From NCBI GenBank assembly GCA_963666705.2, contig CAXXKO010000001.1, positions 496,001 through 560,000 on the forward strand: 64,000 nucleotides of DNA, in the 5' to 3' direction. Numbering within the stretch: the stretch's first letter is position 1; each line of letters begins with the position of its first letter. The notes beneath the pieces were generated by a model that was given only the letters and a program-made list of their open reading frames with translations, made no database searches and had not been told where the DNA came from. Position numbers and translations under genes: made by a program. Shown piece after piece: positions 29,632 through 38,232 of the stretch. The stretch is from G963666705 sp963666705 (GTDB taxonomy: Bacteria; Pseudomonadota; Alphaproteobacteria; CADEGL01).

Positions 29632-30477
29632 ATGAGCGGTGAATTCGCGGAAATCACGGCCCGAATCTCGGACGAGCAGGTGGACGCCTTCTGGGAGGAC
29701 GGGGTGGTGCCGCTCCGCGGAGTCTTCGCCAAGGAATGGCGCGATCTCATCGCTGCCGGCGTCGAGAAGACGGTGGCCAACCCGACCTCTTACGGCCGCG
29801 TCCAATCGAAGCCGGACGACCCGGGCTTCTTCTTCACCGACTACTACATGTGGCGCCACTTCGCCGAGTTCGAGACCCTCGCGCGCGAGGGGCCAGGCGG
29901 CGCCATCGCGGCCAAGATCCTGCGCTCCCGTTCCGTCCACTACTTCTACGAGGGCCTGTTCCTCAAGGAGCCGGGCACGGCCAAATCGAGCGACTGGCAC
30001 CAGGACCAGCCCTATTACAACGTGGACGGACGGCAGCTCTGCGTCCTGTGGATCCCCATCGACCCGGTGACGGCGGAAACCTCGCTCAAGGTCGTGCGCG
30101 GCTCGCACGACTGGGGCCGCTGGTACCAGCCGATCTTCATCGCCAACGAGCGCGTCCTCGAGGGCGCCGCCGGGCGTTTCGACCCCATGCCCGATATCGA
30201 CGCCGAGCCGGACAAGTTCGACATCGTATCCTGGGCGCTCGAGCCTGGCGATTGCCTGGCCATGCACCCGTCGGCGATCCACGGTGCGGCGGGCAACCCG
30301 CTGCCGACCCGCCGCCGCGCCATCCAGACCGTGTGGCTCGGCGACGACACGGTCTATGGCGAGCGCCAGGGCGAGGTCGAGCCCAAGATCGAGGGCTACG
30401 ATTTCAAGCCCGGCGACCGGCTCGACGTCGAAAGCGTGTTCCCCAAGGTATGGCCGCGCCCGGAGGCGCATGCCTGA
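29632..30477 (+). CDS. Phytanoyl-CoA dioxygenase family protein 5
   Basis: 281 residues, closest to PhyH4 (PDDPGFFFTDYYMWRHFAEF, KEPGTAKSSDWHQDQPYYNVDGRQ). Distal His in SAIHGAAGN, Arg in RRRAIQTVWLGDD. A 63-bp gap after PhyH4 with GGGAGGGATGCCCC before the ATG gives it its own good ribosome-binding site. Iron and cosubstrate residues intact. Confidence 0.9.
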   Translation: MSGEFAEITARISDEQVDAFWEDGVVPLRGVFAKEWRDLIAAGVEKTVANPTSYGRVQSKPDDPGFFFTDYYMWRHFAEFETLAREGPGGAIAAKILRSRSVHYFYEGLFLKEPGTAKSSDWHQDQPYYNVDGRQLCVLWIPIDPVTAETSLKVVRGSHDWGRWYQPIFIANERVLEGAAGRFDPMPDIDAEPDKFDIVSWALEPGDCLAMHPSAIHGAAGNPLPTRRRAIQTVWLGDDTVYGERQGEVEPKIEGYDFKPGDRLDVESVFPKVWPRPEAHA

Positions 30478-30561
30478 GGCGACCACGGCGACGGCGCCAC
30501 CGGCCCGCGCCGCGTTCGATCGTGATGCCTCTCCCGCGCTCTGGCGGCGGGAGGGTTCGAC

Positions 30562-31479
30562 GTGACGTTGGTGAGCGAAGACGACATCAACGCTTATTGG
30601 GAGGACGGTGCCGTCTGCCTGGCGGGCGCTTTCGGCGCGGATTGGCTCGCGGTGCTCGCCGCGGGCATCCAGCGCAATCTCGATAATCCGGGCTGGCAGT
30701 CGCGCGTCTATACCCGCGACCGGGGGCCGGCCGCGGGGTTCTTCTTCGGTGACGCCGGCGTGTGGCGGGACATTCCCGAATACGAGGACTTCCTGTTCGA
30801 CTCCCCGGCGGCCGGAATCGCCGGCGCGCTTACGGGCGCCGCCGAGATCAACATCTTCTTCGACGGCTGCTTCGTGCGCGCCGCCCACACGCCGAGCCGC
30901 ACGCCGTGGCACCAGGACGTGCCCTACTGGCCCATCGAGGGCGACCATATGTGCAGCATCTGGGTCCCGCTCGACCCGGTGCCGCGGGCGGGAAGCGTCG
31001 AGTTCGTGCGCGGCTCGCACCGGTGGGGCAAGGTGTACAAGCCCAAGAGCTTCTTCAAGTCGAAGGAGGATTACGATTTTCGCGGCGGCGGCCTCGAAGC
31101 CATGCCCGAGTTCGAGGCGCTCGGCGACCGCTACGACCTCATCGGCTGGGAGATGGCGCCCGGCGACGCGCTCTGCTTCCACGGCCACGTCATCCACGGC
31201 GCCGCCGGCAACGAGACCGGCATCGAGCGGCGCACCTTCCAGGCCCGCTTCTCGGGCGACGGCATGACCTACGCCCTGCGCGACGGCGAGATGCACCCGA
31301 CCTTCCCCGATTGCGGCCTCGCCCATGGCGACCCCATCGGCGGCCCCGCCTTCCCGCCCGTCTGGCGCCGCGGCGCGGGGCTTTTGGGGCGCGGTGCAAT
31401 ACCAGGCGGCGATGAGCCTGGCTCATCGTCGTCTGGCAAGCGCCGCGTGGGCGCCCGAGCTCATGCGAGGCCAGCCTGA
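30562..31479 (+). CDS. Phytanoyl-CoA dioxygenase family protein 6
   Basis: 305 residues from GTG 30562 (MTLVSEDDINAYWEDGAVC), preceded by GGGAGGG. Iron site HQD in RTPWHQDVPYW, HVIHGAAGN and Arg in ERRTFQARFSGDG are intact. The family fold ends near FPPVWRRG; about 30 further residues rich in Gly, Ser and Arg follow, probably chance readthrough after loss of the usual stop. Inside that tail, GATGAGCCTGGCTCATC (about 31410-31426) is a perfect hairpin. The PaaK-like ligase starts 60 bp downstream. Confidence 0.87.
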   Translation: MTLVSEDDINAYWEDGAVCLAGAFGADWLAVLAAGIQRNLDNPGWQSRVYTRDRGPAAGFFFGDAGVWRDIPEYEDFLFDSPAAGIAGALTGAAEINIFFDGCFVRAAHTPSRTPWHQDVPYWPIEGDHMCSIWVPLDPVPRAGSVEFVRGSHRWGKVYKPKSFFKSKEDYDFRGGGLEAMPEFEALGDRYDLIGWEMAPGDALCFHGHVIHGAAGNETGIERRTFQARFSGDGMTYALRDGEMHPTFPDCGLAHGDPIGGPAFPPVWRRGAGLLGRGAIPGGDEPGSSSSGKRRVGARAHARPA

Positions 31480-31503
31480 GCGGCGCTCGAGCGATATGAG
31501 AAG

Positions 31504-31528
31504 CCAAGGCCGCGGACGCGGCCGTTGG
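31504..31528 (+). promoter_or_regulatory. Hairpin just upstream of the PaaK-like ligase
   Basis: CCAAGGCCGCG-GAC-GCGGCCGTTGG can fold into a stem of ten pairs with one bulge and a small loop. It ends 11 bases before the ligase ATG (31540), next to the ribosome-binding sequence AAGGTGAG, so it could affect translation or act as an attenuating stem. No U-run follows. Confidence 0.4.
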
Positions 31529-31539
31529 TATAAGGTGAG

Positions 31540-32865
31540 ATGAAACACTCCCTGTTCGATCCCGAGTTCGAGACCATCACCGAGATCGCCCGCGAGATGC
31601 TCGAGGGCGCGATGCTCGCGCGCGCGCTCGAGTATGTCTTCGAGCGGAGCCCCTTCTACCGGGCCAAGTTCGATGCCGCCGGCCTCCGCCCCGGCGACAT
31701 CGGGCACCTGGAGGCGCTCGCGCGCCTCCCCTTCACCACCAAGGCCGAGCTGCGCGAGTCCCAGGAGCGCGCGCCGCCCTTCGGCGATTTCCTCGCCGCG
31801 CCGCGCGAGACGTTGGCGCGCGTCCACCGCACCTCGGGCTCGACGGGGCGCTTCATCTTCACCGCGCTCACGGCCGACGACGTGAAGCAGACCAACGAGG
31901 TGGGCGCCCGGGCCTTCTGGGCCGCCGGCCTCAGGCCCCACCACATGGTGGTCCATTGCCTCAACTACCAGCTCTGGATGGGCGGCCTGAGCGACCATAT
32001 GAGCCTCGAGATGACGGGTGCCGCGGCGGTGCCCTTCGGCGTCGGCAACTCCCGCCTCCTGGTGCGCGTCATCAAGGAGGCGGGCATCGACGCCATCTGC
32101 TCCACGCCCTCCTACCCGCGGGTGCTCGAATCACTGGTGCGCGAGGAGCTCGGCATCGAGCCCCGGGAGCTCGGGCTCGAGCTCGGCCTCTTCGGCGGCG
32201 AGCCGGCGCTCGAGGACCCGGCCTTCAAGGCCAGCCTCGAAGCCACCTGGGGCATGCGCGCGCGCAACGCCAACTACGGCGTCTCCGACATCCTGTCCAA
32301 TTTCGCCGCCGTGTGCGACGCGGTCGAGGAGCTGCACTACCTGGGTGCGGGGGCCATGATCGCCCAGCTCGTCGATCCGGCCACGGGGACCGATATCCCG
32401 ATCGCCGAGGGCGCGCGGGGAGAGCTCGTCGGCACCTCCATCGGCAAGGAGGCCCAGCCGCTGGTGCGCTACCGCACGGGCGATATCCTCGAGGTGACGG
32501 GCACGGGGACTTGCGCCTGCGGGCGCACGGGCTTTCGCTTCCGCGTGGTCGGCCGAGCCGACGACATGCTGGTGGTGCGCGGCGTCAACGTCTTCCCCTC
32601 GGGCATCGCGGCCGTGCTCAACGCCCTCGTGCCCGACGTAACCGGCGAGTTCCAGATCGCTCTCGACCGGCCCCCGCCTTACGACAGGCTCGACATCACG
32701 GTCGAGCACGGCGAGGCGAGCGAACCCACGGCGCGCCTGGCCGATGCGATCGCCCGAGCGCTCAAGGCCGAGCTCGGCTTCACCGCGCGCGTAACCCTCG
32801 TCCCGCCAGGATCGATTCCCCGCACGGAAATGGGTAAGGCGGTGCGCGTGAAGCGGCACTATTGA
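31540..32865 (+). CDS. Phenylacetate-CoA ligase-like (PaaK) adenylating enzyme
   Basis: A 441-residue ANL-superfamily member of the PaaK branch, which activates carboxylic acids to acyl-AMP and acyl-CoA. The phosphate loop is RTSGSTGRF (about 96-104), the adenine-binding region NANYGVSDILSN (about 245), the ribose Asp is in RYRTGDILEV (about 311), CACGRTGFRFRVVGRADDMLVVRGVNVFPS is the hinge and specificity stretch, and the C-terminal Lys is in IPRTEMGKAVRVKRHY. CACG is the Cys pair found in PaaK-like proteins. All catalytic parts are present. Its place directly after six PhyH genes suggests it charges an acid that is then hydroxylated (inference). Confidence 0.9.
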   Translation: MKHSLFDPEFETITEIAREMLEGAMLARALEYVFERSPFYRAKFDAAGLRPGDIGHLEALARLPFTTKAELRESQERAPPFGDFLAAPRETLARVHRTSGSTGRFIFTALTADDVKQTNEVGARAFWAAGLRPHHMVVHCLNYQLWMGGLSDHMSLEMTGAAAVPFGVGNSRLLVRVIKEAGIDAICSTPSYPRVLESLVREELGIEPRELGLELGLFGGEPALEDPAFKASLEATWGMRARNANYGVSDILSNFAAVCDAVEELHYLGAGAMIAQLVDPATGTDIPIAEGARGELVGTSIGKEAQPLVRYRTGDILEVTGTGTCACGRTGFRFRVVGRADDMLVVRGVNVFPSGIAAVLNALVPDVTGEFQIALDRPPPYDRLDITVEHGEASEPTARLADAIARALKAELGFTARVTLVPPGSIPRTEMGKAVRVKRHY

Positions 32866-32893
32866 GTCCGACAAACCCGTTTCGGCGGGCGCC

Positions 32894-33045
32894 CTAGAGC
32901 GGCTCCGCTTTGATCGGACCCACTCTAGCGCTCTATTTCGCTCACGGCAGCGGACCGAATGGTCCGCGCCTGCGCGGGCGCGCCGGGCGACCGGCGGGCC
33001 GCCTTGCGGCCTGGAGCGATTCCAGTCGAACTGGAAACGCTCTAG
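32894..33045 (-). repeat. Dispersed palindromic CTAG element, copy R1 (full length)
   Basis: Read on the minus strand: CTAGAGCGTTTCCAGTTCG, then a core with GCCCGCGCAGGCGCGGACC, a GCGGACC/GGTCCGC stem, an internal CTAG and a final CCGCTCTAG. The same order appears at 43399-43816 (R2, split) and 49740-49875 (R3, shorter). The flanking TGGTTCGAA matches R2 for about 10 more bases. It looks like a non-coding, hairpin-forming element. Confidence 0.85.
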
Positions 33046-33072
33046 TGGTTCGAACACGACAAAAGAGTCCCA

Positions 33073-33090
33073 CTCTCCCCTTGGGGAGAG
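33073..33090. repeat. REP-like hairpin
   Basis: CTCTCCCCTTGGGGAGAG is a perfect 8-bp stem with a 2-base loop. Together with the preceding ACAAAAGAGTCCCA it matches the hairpin at 43184-43205. It lies between the R1 element and the porin gene's 3' end and may act as a transcription end or mRNA stabiliser. Confidence 0.7.
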
Positions 33091-33115
33091 GGTTCCAAGT
33101 GTCAGACGCGTACCC

Positions 33116-34513
33116 CTAGAAGCTGTACTGCGTGCCCAGCTGGATGCGGGTGGCGGTGCCGCTGCCTTCGGCGCCGGCTACATTGCTGGTTAGATCGCGC
33201 CAGCCCTTCATGAGCTCGAGCCCGAAATTCACGCTCGAGACCGGGCTCCAGATCAGGTTGGCGTGCATCGTGTCCAGCGAGTTCGTCGTCCCGGATACGA
33301 CCACCGCGCCGAGCTGGTTGACGTTGTATTCGTTCTGCTGGTGGCCGTAGGTGAGGTTGGAGCTGAGGGTGTCGGTCCACTTCCGGCTATAGGTGCCCCA
33401 GAACCCCCACGCGAACTGCGCATCGAGGTTGGCGCCGCAGCCCGGCCGGCTCAAGGGCGAGGCGCCCGAATTCGCCGGGGCCGAGCTCGATCCCACCGCG
33501 CAGGAGAGGGCCGTCCCCTCGATGCCGCCCGTCACATAGCGCCCGATGCCCTTGCCGAAGTTGGTCGCGCCGCCGATCCGGTCGCCCTCGAACAGGTTGA
33601 GGTGGGCGCCGACGTGAACGCCGTAGCCCCAGGCGCTGTCCTGATCGACGCCGTTGTCGAAGTTGAACTGGCGGCCGACGCTGGAGACGTTCACCGCTCC
33701 CCAGCTGTCGAGGTAGCGCACGGCGGCCACCACGTCCGGGAGGCGGTCGACGACGCCCGTGTTGACCGCGGCGGCCGTGGCGGCGGCGTTGAGCGTCCGG
33801 TTCTGCATCTCCGGGTTCTCCACCGCGAAATCCATGTGGAGGCCCTCGGCGAGGGGCTGGGTGTAGCGGATCTGGCCTTGGCGCACGGAGGCGGCGTTGG
33901 CGGGGCCGTTGAAGTCGATGGTTACGGGGCCGGTATCCTGGTCCTCGAAAGTGGACGAGGTCTGACCCACCAGCACCGGCCCGAGCCTGGCGAAAGCGTG
34001 ACGCATGCGCAGGCTGTTCGAGTTGGAGAAGCGCTCGTTACCGCCCGGGCCGAGGAAGTCGACCTCGATTCGGGTCGCCATCACGCCCCAGTCCGTTGGC
34101 GTGCGGCTGTCGAGGCGGAAGCGCGACTGGCGCGCGTGGAGGCGCACGTTGCCGTCCGCGTTGTTCGCCGCCGAGTTGTCCACCGGGATCGCGGAGAAGG
34201 CGAAGGTATCACCCAGGTCGGGGCCGAGGTCGTAGATGAAGTCGCTCTTGACGTAGCCGCTGAAGGAGATCGAGGTGTCGGAGCCGGGCATCTTCCATGA
34301 GCCCGGAAAATCGCCGCCCGTGACCGCGTTGGCGGGTGCCGCGACCTCCTGTTCCGCGCCGGCCCGCGCCTCGGCCTGTTCGAGGCGGCCGCGCAAGGCC
34401 TCGATCCGCGCCTCGAGGTCGTCGAGCTCCGCCGCCCACGCCATGGGCGCCAGCAGGCCTATCGCCGCCCCCGATCCCAGGAGCGTGGCGGCCCAATGCG
34501 GTCTCGTTACCAT
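33116..34513 (-). CDS. DcaP-like outer-membrane porin
   Basis: 465 residues from ATG 34513, which has GGAGAGCGACGG upstream; an ATG eight codons earlier has no such site. A signal peptide (about 1-28, ending AWAAE) is followed by a short coiled coil (LDDLEARIEALRGRLEQAEAR) and a beta-barrel that starts FPGSWKMPGSDTSISFSGYVKSDFIYD, as in DcaP-type porins, and ends QYSF with a terminal Phe. DcaP porins are trimeric channels for dicarboxylates and other anionic molecules. It is divergent from the RTX gene; CRP-like sites upstream suggest control by carbon status. Confidence 0.87.
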   Translation of the reverse strand: MVTRPHWAATLLGSGAAIGLLAPMAWAAELDDLEARIEALRGRLEQAEARAGAEQEVAAPANAVTGGDFPGSWKMPGSDTSISFSGYVKSDFIYDLGPDLGDTFAFSAIPVDNSAANNADGNVRLHARQSRFRLDSRTPTDWGVMATRIEVDFLGPGGNERFSNSNSLRMRHAFARLGPVLVGQTSSTFEDQDTGPVTIDFNGPANAASVRQGQIRYTQPLAEGLHMDFAVENPEMQNRTLNAAATAAAVNTGVVDRLPDVVAAVRYLDSWGAVNVSSVGRQFNFDNGVDQDSAWGYGVHVGAHLNLFEGDRIGGATNFGKGIGRYVTGGIEGTALSCAVGSSSAPANSGASPLSRPGCGANLDAQFAWGFWGTYSRKWTDTLSSNLTYGHQQNEYNVNQLGAVVVSGTTNSLDTMHANLIWSPVSSVNFGLELMKGWRDLTSNVAGAEGSGTATRIQLGTQYSF

Positions 34514-34778
34514 CCGTCGCTCTCCTGCTGGGGGCACGAATATCCGCGGCCCGCCTCACGCTCGGGTCGTGTTTTTCCACCCACTCGCCCGGCGCCGGGG
34601 TGGACGCGTATTTTCTCCATAATATCAAGTCTCTGGCAAGAGTGAAACGCGGCGACGCCGGCACCGCCCCTGAAAGCCACCCAAACGCCGCGGCCGGTCC
34701 TTCGCCGTGGGATGCCACGACTTTCAGGTGGCCATAATTCCCAGTCATAACAAGATTATAAAGAATATTCGCAACTTA

Positions 34779-34794
34779 TGTGACCACCATCACA
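34779..34794. promoter_or_regulatory. CRP-like binding site 1
   Basis: TGTGACCACCATCACA is a perfect TGTGA-N6-TCACA palindrome, the CRP consensus core. It lies about 266 bp upstream of the porin ATG and just before IS1595 copy B. Confidence 0.6.
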
Positions 34795-34822
34795 GTGTGG
34801 AATTATAGCCGGGGCCTCGATG

Positions 34823-35911
34823 TCCCTATCCAGTTAAGGCAGGTCGTGCGCCCTGGGGTTGCAAGCCGTGGATCAACTGGCGGTATGTGATGGTTGGCCG
34901 GGCCATGGCGCGGTCCCTCAGGACGCAAGTGGCGCCGGGAGGCTCGTCGATCGTCGATCCGCCGGCGGCGGTTGAAGCGATAGGCCCATTCCCGGCCATA
35001 GCGCGGCAAGTGCTTGGCGCTGACGCCATGGTAGGTGCCGTTGAGCCAGGTCTTGAGGTTGCTGAACAGGACGTGGATGATCGGCATCTGCGTCTCGGCG
35101 TTCTTGCCTTGGCCTTGGACGGTGGGCTGGTGCCGGTAGACGGCGCCGAGCCCGGCATAGCCCTTGAAATCGTCGGTCAGCAGGCGCGCGCCCGGCGTCA
35201 CGGCGGCCCGCACGAAGCCGCCGAGCTGCTCGGCATTGGCCCGGGGCAGGATGGCAAGCCGCGCCCGGCCGGCGACGAAGCCGCTGCCCTCGACCCCCTT
35301 GCCCGGCGCCACCGCCACCTTCTCCACCGCCAGCACGAGCAGGCTCTTGTTGGCATTGGCCATCCCGCGGCCCCGGCTCTCGGGCTTGCCGCGCCCGCCG
35401 TAGTAGCTCTCATCGACCTCGACCATGCCGTCCAGCAACGCCTCCGGCCGCTCCGCCAAGCCATGGCGCAGCTTGTGAGCCATCAGCCATGCGGTCTCAT
35501 AGCGAAGCCCCAGCTCGCGCGCCAGGAACAGGGCCGAGACCCCGCGCTTGTCCCGCCCCATCAACCACGCCGCCAGGAACCATTTGGGCAACGGTGTGCG
35601 GGTGCGGTGGAAGATGGTTCCCGCCGTCACCGACTCTTGACGACCGCAAGCCGCGCATTCGAAGACGCGCGCCCGCGCCTTGTGCCGATAGCCCCGCCGG
35701 TGCCCGCAGCGGGCGCACGCAAACCCAGACGGCCAGCGTCGATCCGCCAAGGCCAGGATGCACGATTCCTCGTCTCGGTAGCGCTCTTGGAACGTCAACA
35801 AGCCGCTCATGCCCTGTCTCCCGACCAATCCTCAGAGGCGGGAACAGTACACCCTTAGAGCGAACATATAAAGAACACTCGGTCGCTACCTGCATTAACC
35901 GGATAGGGACG
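34823..35911 (-). mobile_element. IS1595-family insertion sequence, copy B (damaged left end)
   Basis: The right end is canonical (GGATAGGGACG, ending 35911) and followed by TTATATAG. The left end reads TGTCCCTATCCAGTTAA with two changes, and no matching 8-bp duplication precedes it. A block at about 34910-34965 carries several 1-7 base insertions relative to copies A, C and D. The left boundary is therefore approximate. Confidence 0.8.
34827..35810 (-). pseudogene. IS1595-family transposase, copy B (frameshifted near the C-terminus)
   Basis: Identical in kind to copy A from ATG 35810 through the zinc ribbon, both Asp motifs and the NLKTWL...HGVS signature. After RRRIDD the small insertions shift the frame, so the last 30 or so residues are replaced and translation runs past the element to 34803. 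The catalytic residues survive, but the altered C-terminus and terminal repeat suggest inactivity. Confidence 0.8.
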
Positions 35912-35923
35912 TTATATAGATAT

Positions 35924-36998
35924 CGTCCCTATCCGGTTAATGCAGGTCGTGCGCCCTGGGGTTGCAAGCCGTGGATCAACTGGCGGTATGTGATGGTTGG
36001 CCGGGCCATGGCGCGGCTCAGGACGAAGTCGCCGAGGTCGTCGATCCGCCGGCGGCGGTTGAAGCGATAGGCCCATTCCCGGCCATAGCGCGGCAAGTGC
36101 TTGGCGCTGACGCCATGGTAGGTGCCGTTGAGCCAGGTCTTGAGGTTGCTGAACAGGACGTGGATGATCGGCATCTGCGTCTCGGCGTTCTTGCCTTGGC
36201 CTTGGACGGTGGGCTGGTGCCGGTAGACGGCGCCGAGCCCGGCATAGCCCTTGAAATCGTCGGTCAGCAGGCGCGCGCCCGGCGTCACGGCGGCCCGCAC
36301 GAAGCCGCCGAGCTGCTCGGCATTGGCCCGGGGCAGGATGGCAAGCCGCGCCCGGCCGGCGACGAAGCCGCTGGCCTCGACCCCCTTGCCCGGCGCCACC
36401 GCCACCTTCTCCACCGCCAGCACGAGCAGGCTCTTGTTGGCATTGGCCATCCCGCGGCCCCGGCTCTCGGGCTTGCCGCGCCCGCCGTAGTAGCTCTCAT
36501 CGACCTCGACCATGCCGTCCAGCAACGCCTCCGGCCGCTCCGCCAAGCCATGGCGCAGCTTGTGAGCCATCAGCCATGCGGTCTCATAGCGAAGCCCCAG
36601 CTCGCGCGCCAGGAACAGGGCCGAGACCCCGCGCTTGTCCCGCCCCATCAACCACGCCGCCAGGAACCATTTGGGCAACGGTGTGCGGGTGCGGTGGAAG
36701 ATGGTTCCCGCCGTCACCGACTCTTGACGACCGCAAGCCGCGCATTCGAAGACGCGCGCCCGCGCCTTGTGCCGATAGCCCCGCCGGTGCCCGCAGCGGG
36801 CGCACGCAAACCCAGACGGCCAGCGTCGATCCGCCAAGGCCAGGATGCACGATTCCTCGTCTCGGTAGCGCTCTTGGAACGTCAACAAGCCGCTCATGCC
36901 CTGTCTCCCGACCAATCCTCAGAGGCGGGAACAGTATACCCTTAGAGCGAACATATAAAGAACACTCGGTCGCTACCTGCATTAACCGGATAGGGACG
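35924..36998 (-). mobile_element. IS1595-family insertion sequence, copy C (intact, 1075 bp)
   Basis: Canonical ends and exact 8-bp target duplication ATAGATAT (35916-35923 and 36999-37006). Only 12 bases separate it from copy B; the target was the AT-rich DNA left beside B. Confidence 0.95.
35929..36897 (-). CDS. IS1595-family transposase, copy C
   Basis: Intact 322-residue transposase, as copy A but with KGVEASGF where A and E have KGVEGSGF. That change is shared with copy D, so C and D are sister copies and one probably arose from the other by a short-range jump. Confidence 0.93.
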   Translation of the reverse strand: MSGLLTFQERYRDEESCILALADRRWPSGFACARCGHRRGYRHKARARVFECAACGRQESVTAGTIFHRTRTPLPKWFLAAWLMGRDKRGVSALFLARELGLRYETAWLMAHKLRHGLAERPEALLDGMVEVDESYYGGRGKPESRGRGMANANKSLLVLAVEKVAVAPGKGVEASGFVAGRARLAILPRANAEQLGGFVRAAVTPGARLLTDDFKGYAGLGAVYRHQPTVQGQGKNAETQMPIIHVLFSNLKTWLNGTYHGVSAKHLPRYGREWAYRFNRRRRIDDLGDFVLSRAMARPTITYRQLIHGLQPQGARPALTG

Positions 36999-37021
36999 AT
37001 AGATATTGCTAAATCAACTAT

Positions 37022-37037
37022 TGTGACGGCGGTCACA
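37022..37037. promoter_or_regulatory. CRP-like binding site 2
   Basis: TGTGACGGCGGTCACA, a perfect TGTGA-N6-TCACA palindrome, lies in the 65-base remnant between IS copies C and D. Before the insertions it would have been inside the short porin/RTX divergent promoter. Confidence 0.6.
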
Positions 37038-37063
37038 AAATTTTTTCACAGAACTATAGTTAA

Positions 37064-38138
37064 CGTCCCTATCCGGTTAAGGCAGGTCGTGCGCCCTGGG
37101 GTTGCAAGCCGTGGATCAACTGGCGGTATGTGATGGTTGGCCGGGCCATGGCGCGGCTCAGGACGAAGTCGCCGAGGTCGTCGATCCGCCGGCGGCGGTT
37201 GAAGCGATAGGCCCATTCCCGGCCATAGCGCGGCAAGTGCTTGGCGCTGACGCCATGGTAGGTGCCGTTGAGCCAGGTCTTGAGGTTGCTGAACAGGACG
37301 TGGATGATCGGCATCTGCGTCTCGGCGTTCTTGCCTTGGCCTTGGACGGTGGGCTGGTGCCGGTAGACGGCGCCGAGCCCGGCATAGCCCTTGAAATCGT
37401 CGGTCAGCAGGCGCGCGCCCGGCGTCACGGCGGCCCGCACGAAGCCGCCGAGCTGCTCGGCATTGGCCCGGGGCAGGATGGCAAGCCGCGCCCGGCCGGC
37501 GACGAAGCCGCTGGCCTCGACCCCCTTGCCCGGCGCCACCGCCACCTTCTCCACCGCCAGCACGAGCAGGCTCTTGTTGGCATTGGCCATCCCGCGGCCC
37601 CGGCTCTCGGGCTTGCCGCGCCCGCCGTAGTAGCTCTCATCGACCTCGACCATGCCGTCCAGCAACGCATCCGGCCGCTCCGCCAAGCCATGGCGCAGCT
37701 TGTGAGCCATCAGCCATGCGGTCTCATAGCGAAGCCCCAGCTCGCGCGCCAGGAACAGGGCCGAGACCCCGCGCTTGTCCCGCCCCATCAACCACGCCGC
37801 CAGGAACCATTTGGGCAACGGTGTGCGGGTGCGGTGGAAGATGGTTCCCGCCGTCACCGACTCTTGACGACCGCAAGCCGCGCATTCGAAGACGCGCGCC
37901 CGCGCCTTGTGCCGATAGCCCCGCCGGTGCCCGCAGCGGGCGCACGCAAACCCAGACGGCCAGCGTCGATCCGCCAAGGCCAGGATGCACGATTCCTCGT
38001 CTCGGTAGCGCTCTTGGAACGTCAACAAGCCGCTCATGCCCTGTCTCCCGACCAATCCTCAGAGGCGGGAACAGTACACCCTTAGAGCGAACATATAAAG
38101 AACACTCGGTCGCTACCTGCATTAACCGGATAGGGACG
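37064..38138 (-). mobile_element. IS1595-family insertion sequence, copy D (intact, 1075 bp)
   Basis: Canonical ends and exact 8-bp target duplication ATAGTTAA (37056-37063 and 38139-38146). It sits about 95 bp before the RTX gene start and separates CRP-like sites 2 and 3. Confidence 0.95.
37069..38037 (-). CDS. IS1595-family transposase, copy D
   Basis: Intact 322-residue transposase. Shares KGVEASGF with copy C and has one private change (ERPDALL for ERPEALL), so it is the most derived of the set. Confidence 0.93.
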   Translation of the reverse strand: MSGLLTFQERYRDEESCILALADRRWPSGFACARCGHRRGYRHKARARVFECAACGRQESVTAGTIFHRTRTPLPKWFLAAWLMGRDKRGVSALFLARELGLRYETAWLMAHKLRHGLAERPDALLDGMVEVDESYYGGRGKPESRGRGMANANKSLLVLAVEKVAVAPGKGVEASGFVAGRARLAILPRANAEQLGGFVRAAVTPGARLLTDDFKGYAGLGAVYRHQPTVQGQGKNAETQMPIIHVLFSNLKTWLNGTYHGVSAKHLPRYGREWAYRFNRRRRIDDLGDFVLSRAMARPTITYRQLIHGLQPQGARPALTG

Positions 38139-38146
38139 ATAGTTAA

Positions 38147-38162
38147 TGTGACTTCTATCACT
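38147..38162. promoter_or_regulatory. CRP-like binding site 3 (one mismatch)
   Basis: TGTGACTTCTATCACT fits TGTGA-N6-TCACA except the last base. It is 71 bp upstream of the RTX ATG, a suitable activator position, and overlaps no IS sequence. Confidence 0.5.
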
Positions 38163-38232
38163 TAATTCAACATCGACTACGACTATACGTCCTTTCATAC
38201 CAATCGATACATCCAAAGCGCGGAGACAAGCA

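Noticed and set aside
28492..31326. 944-codon frame on the minus strand across the PhyH genes
   Set aside because: Antisense shadow; the plus-strand frames have intact iron sites and coupled starts.
33040..33056. GGTTCGAAC considered as a tRNA T-loop
   Set aside because: No acceptor or anticodon stems can be placed around it; it is the flank of repeat R1.
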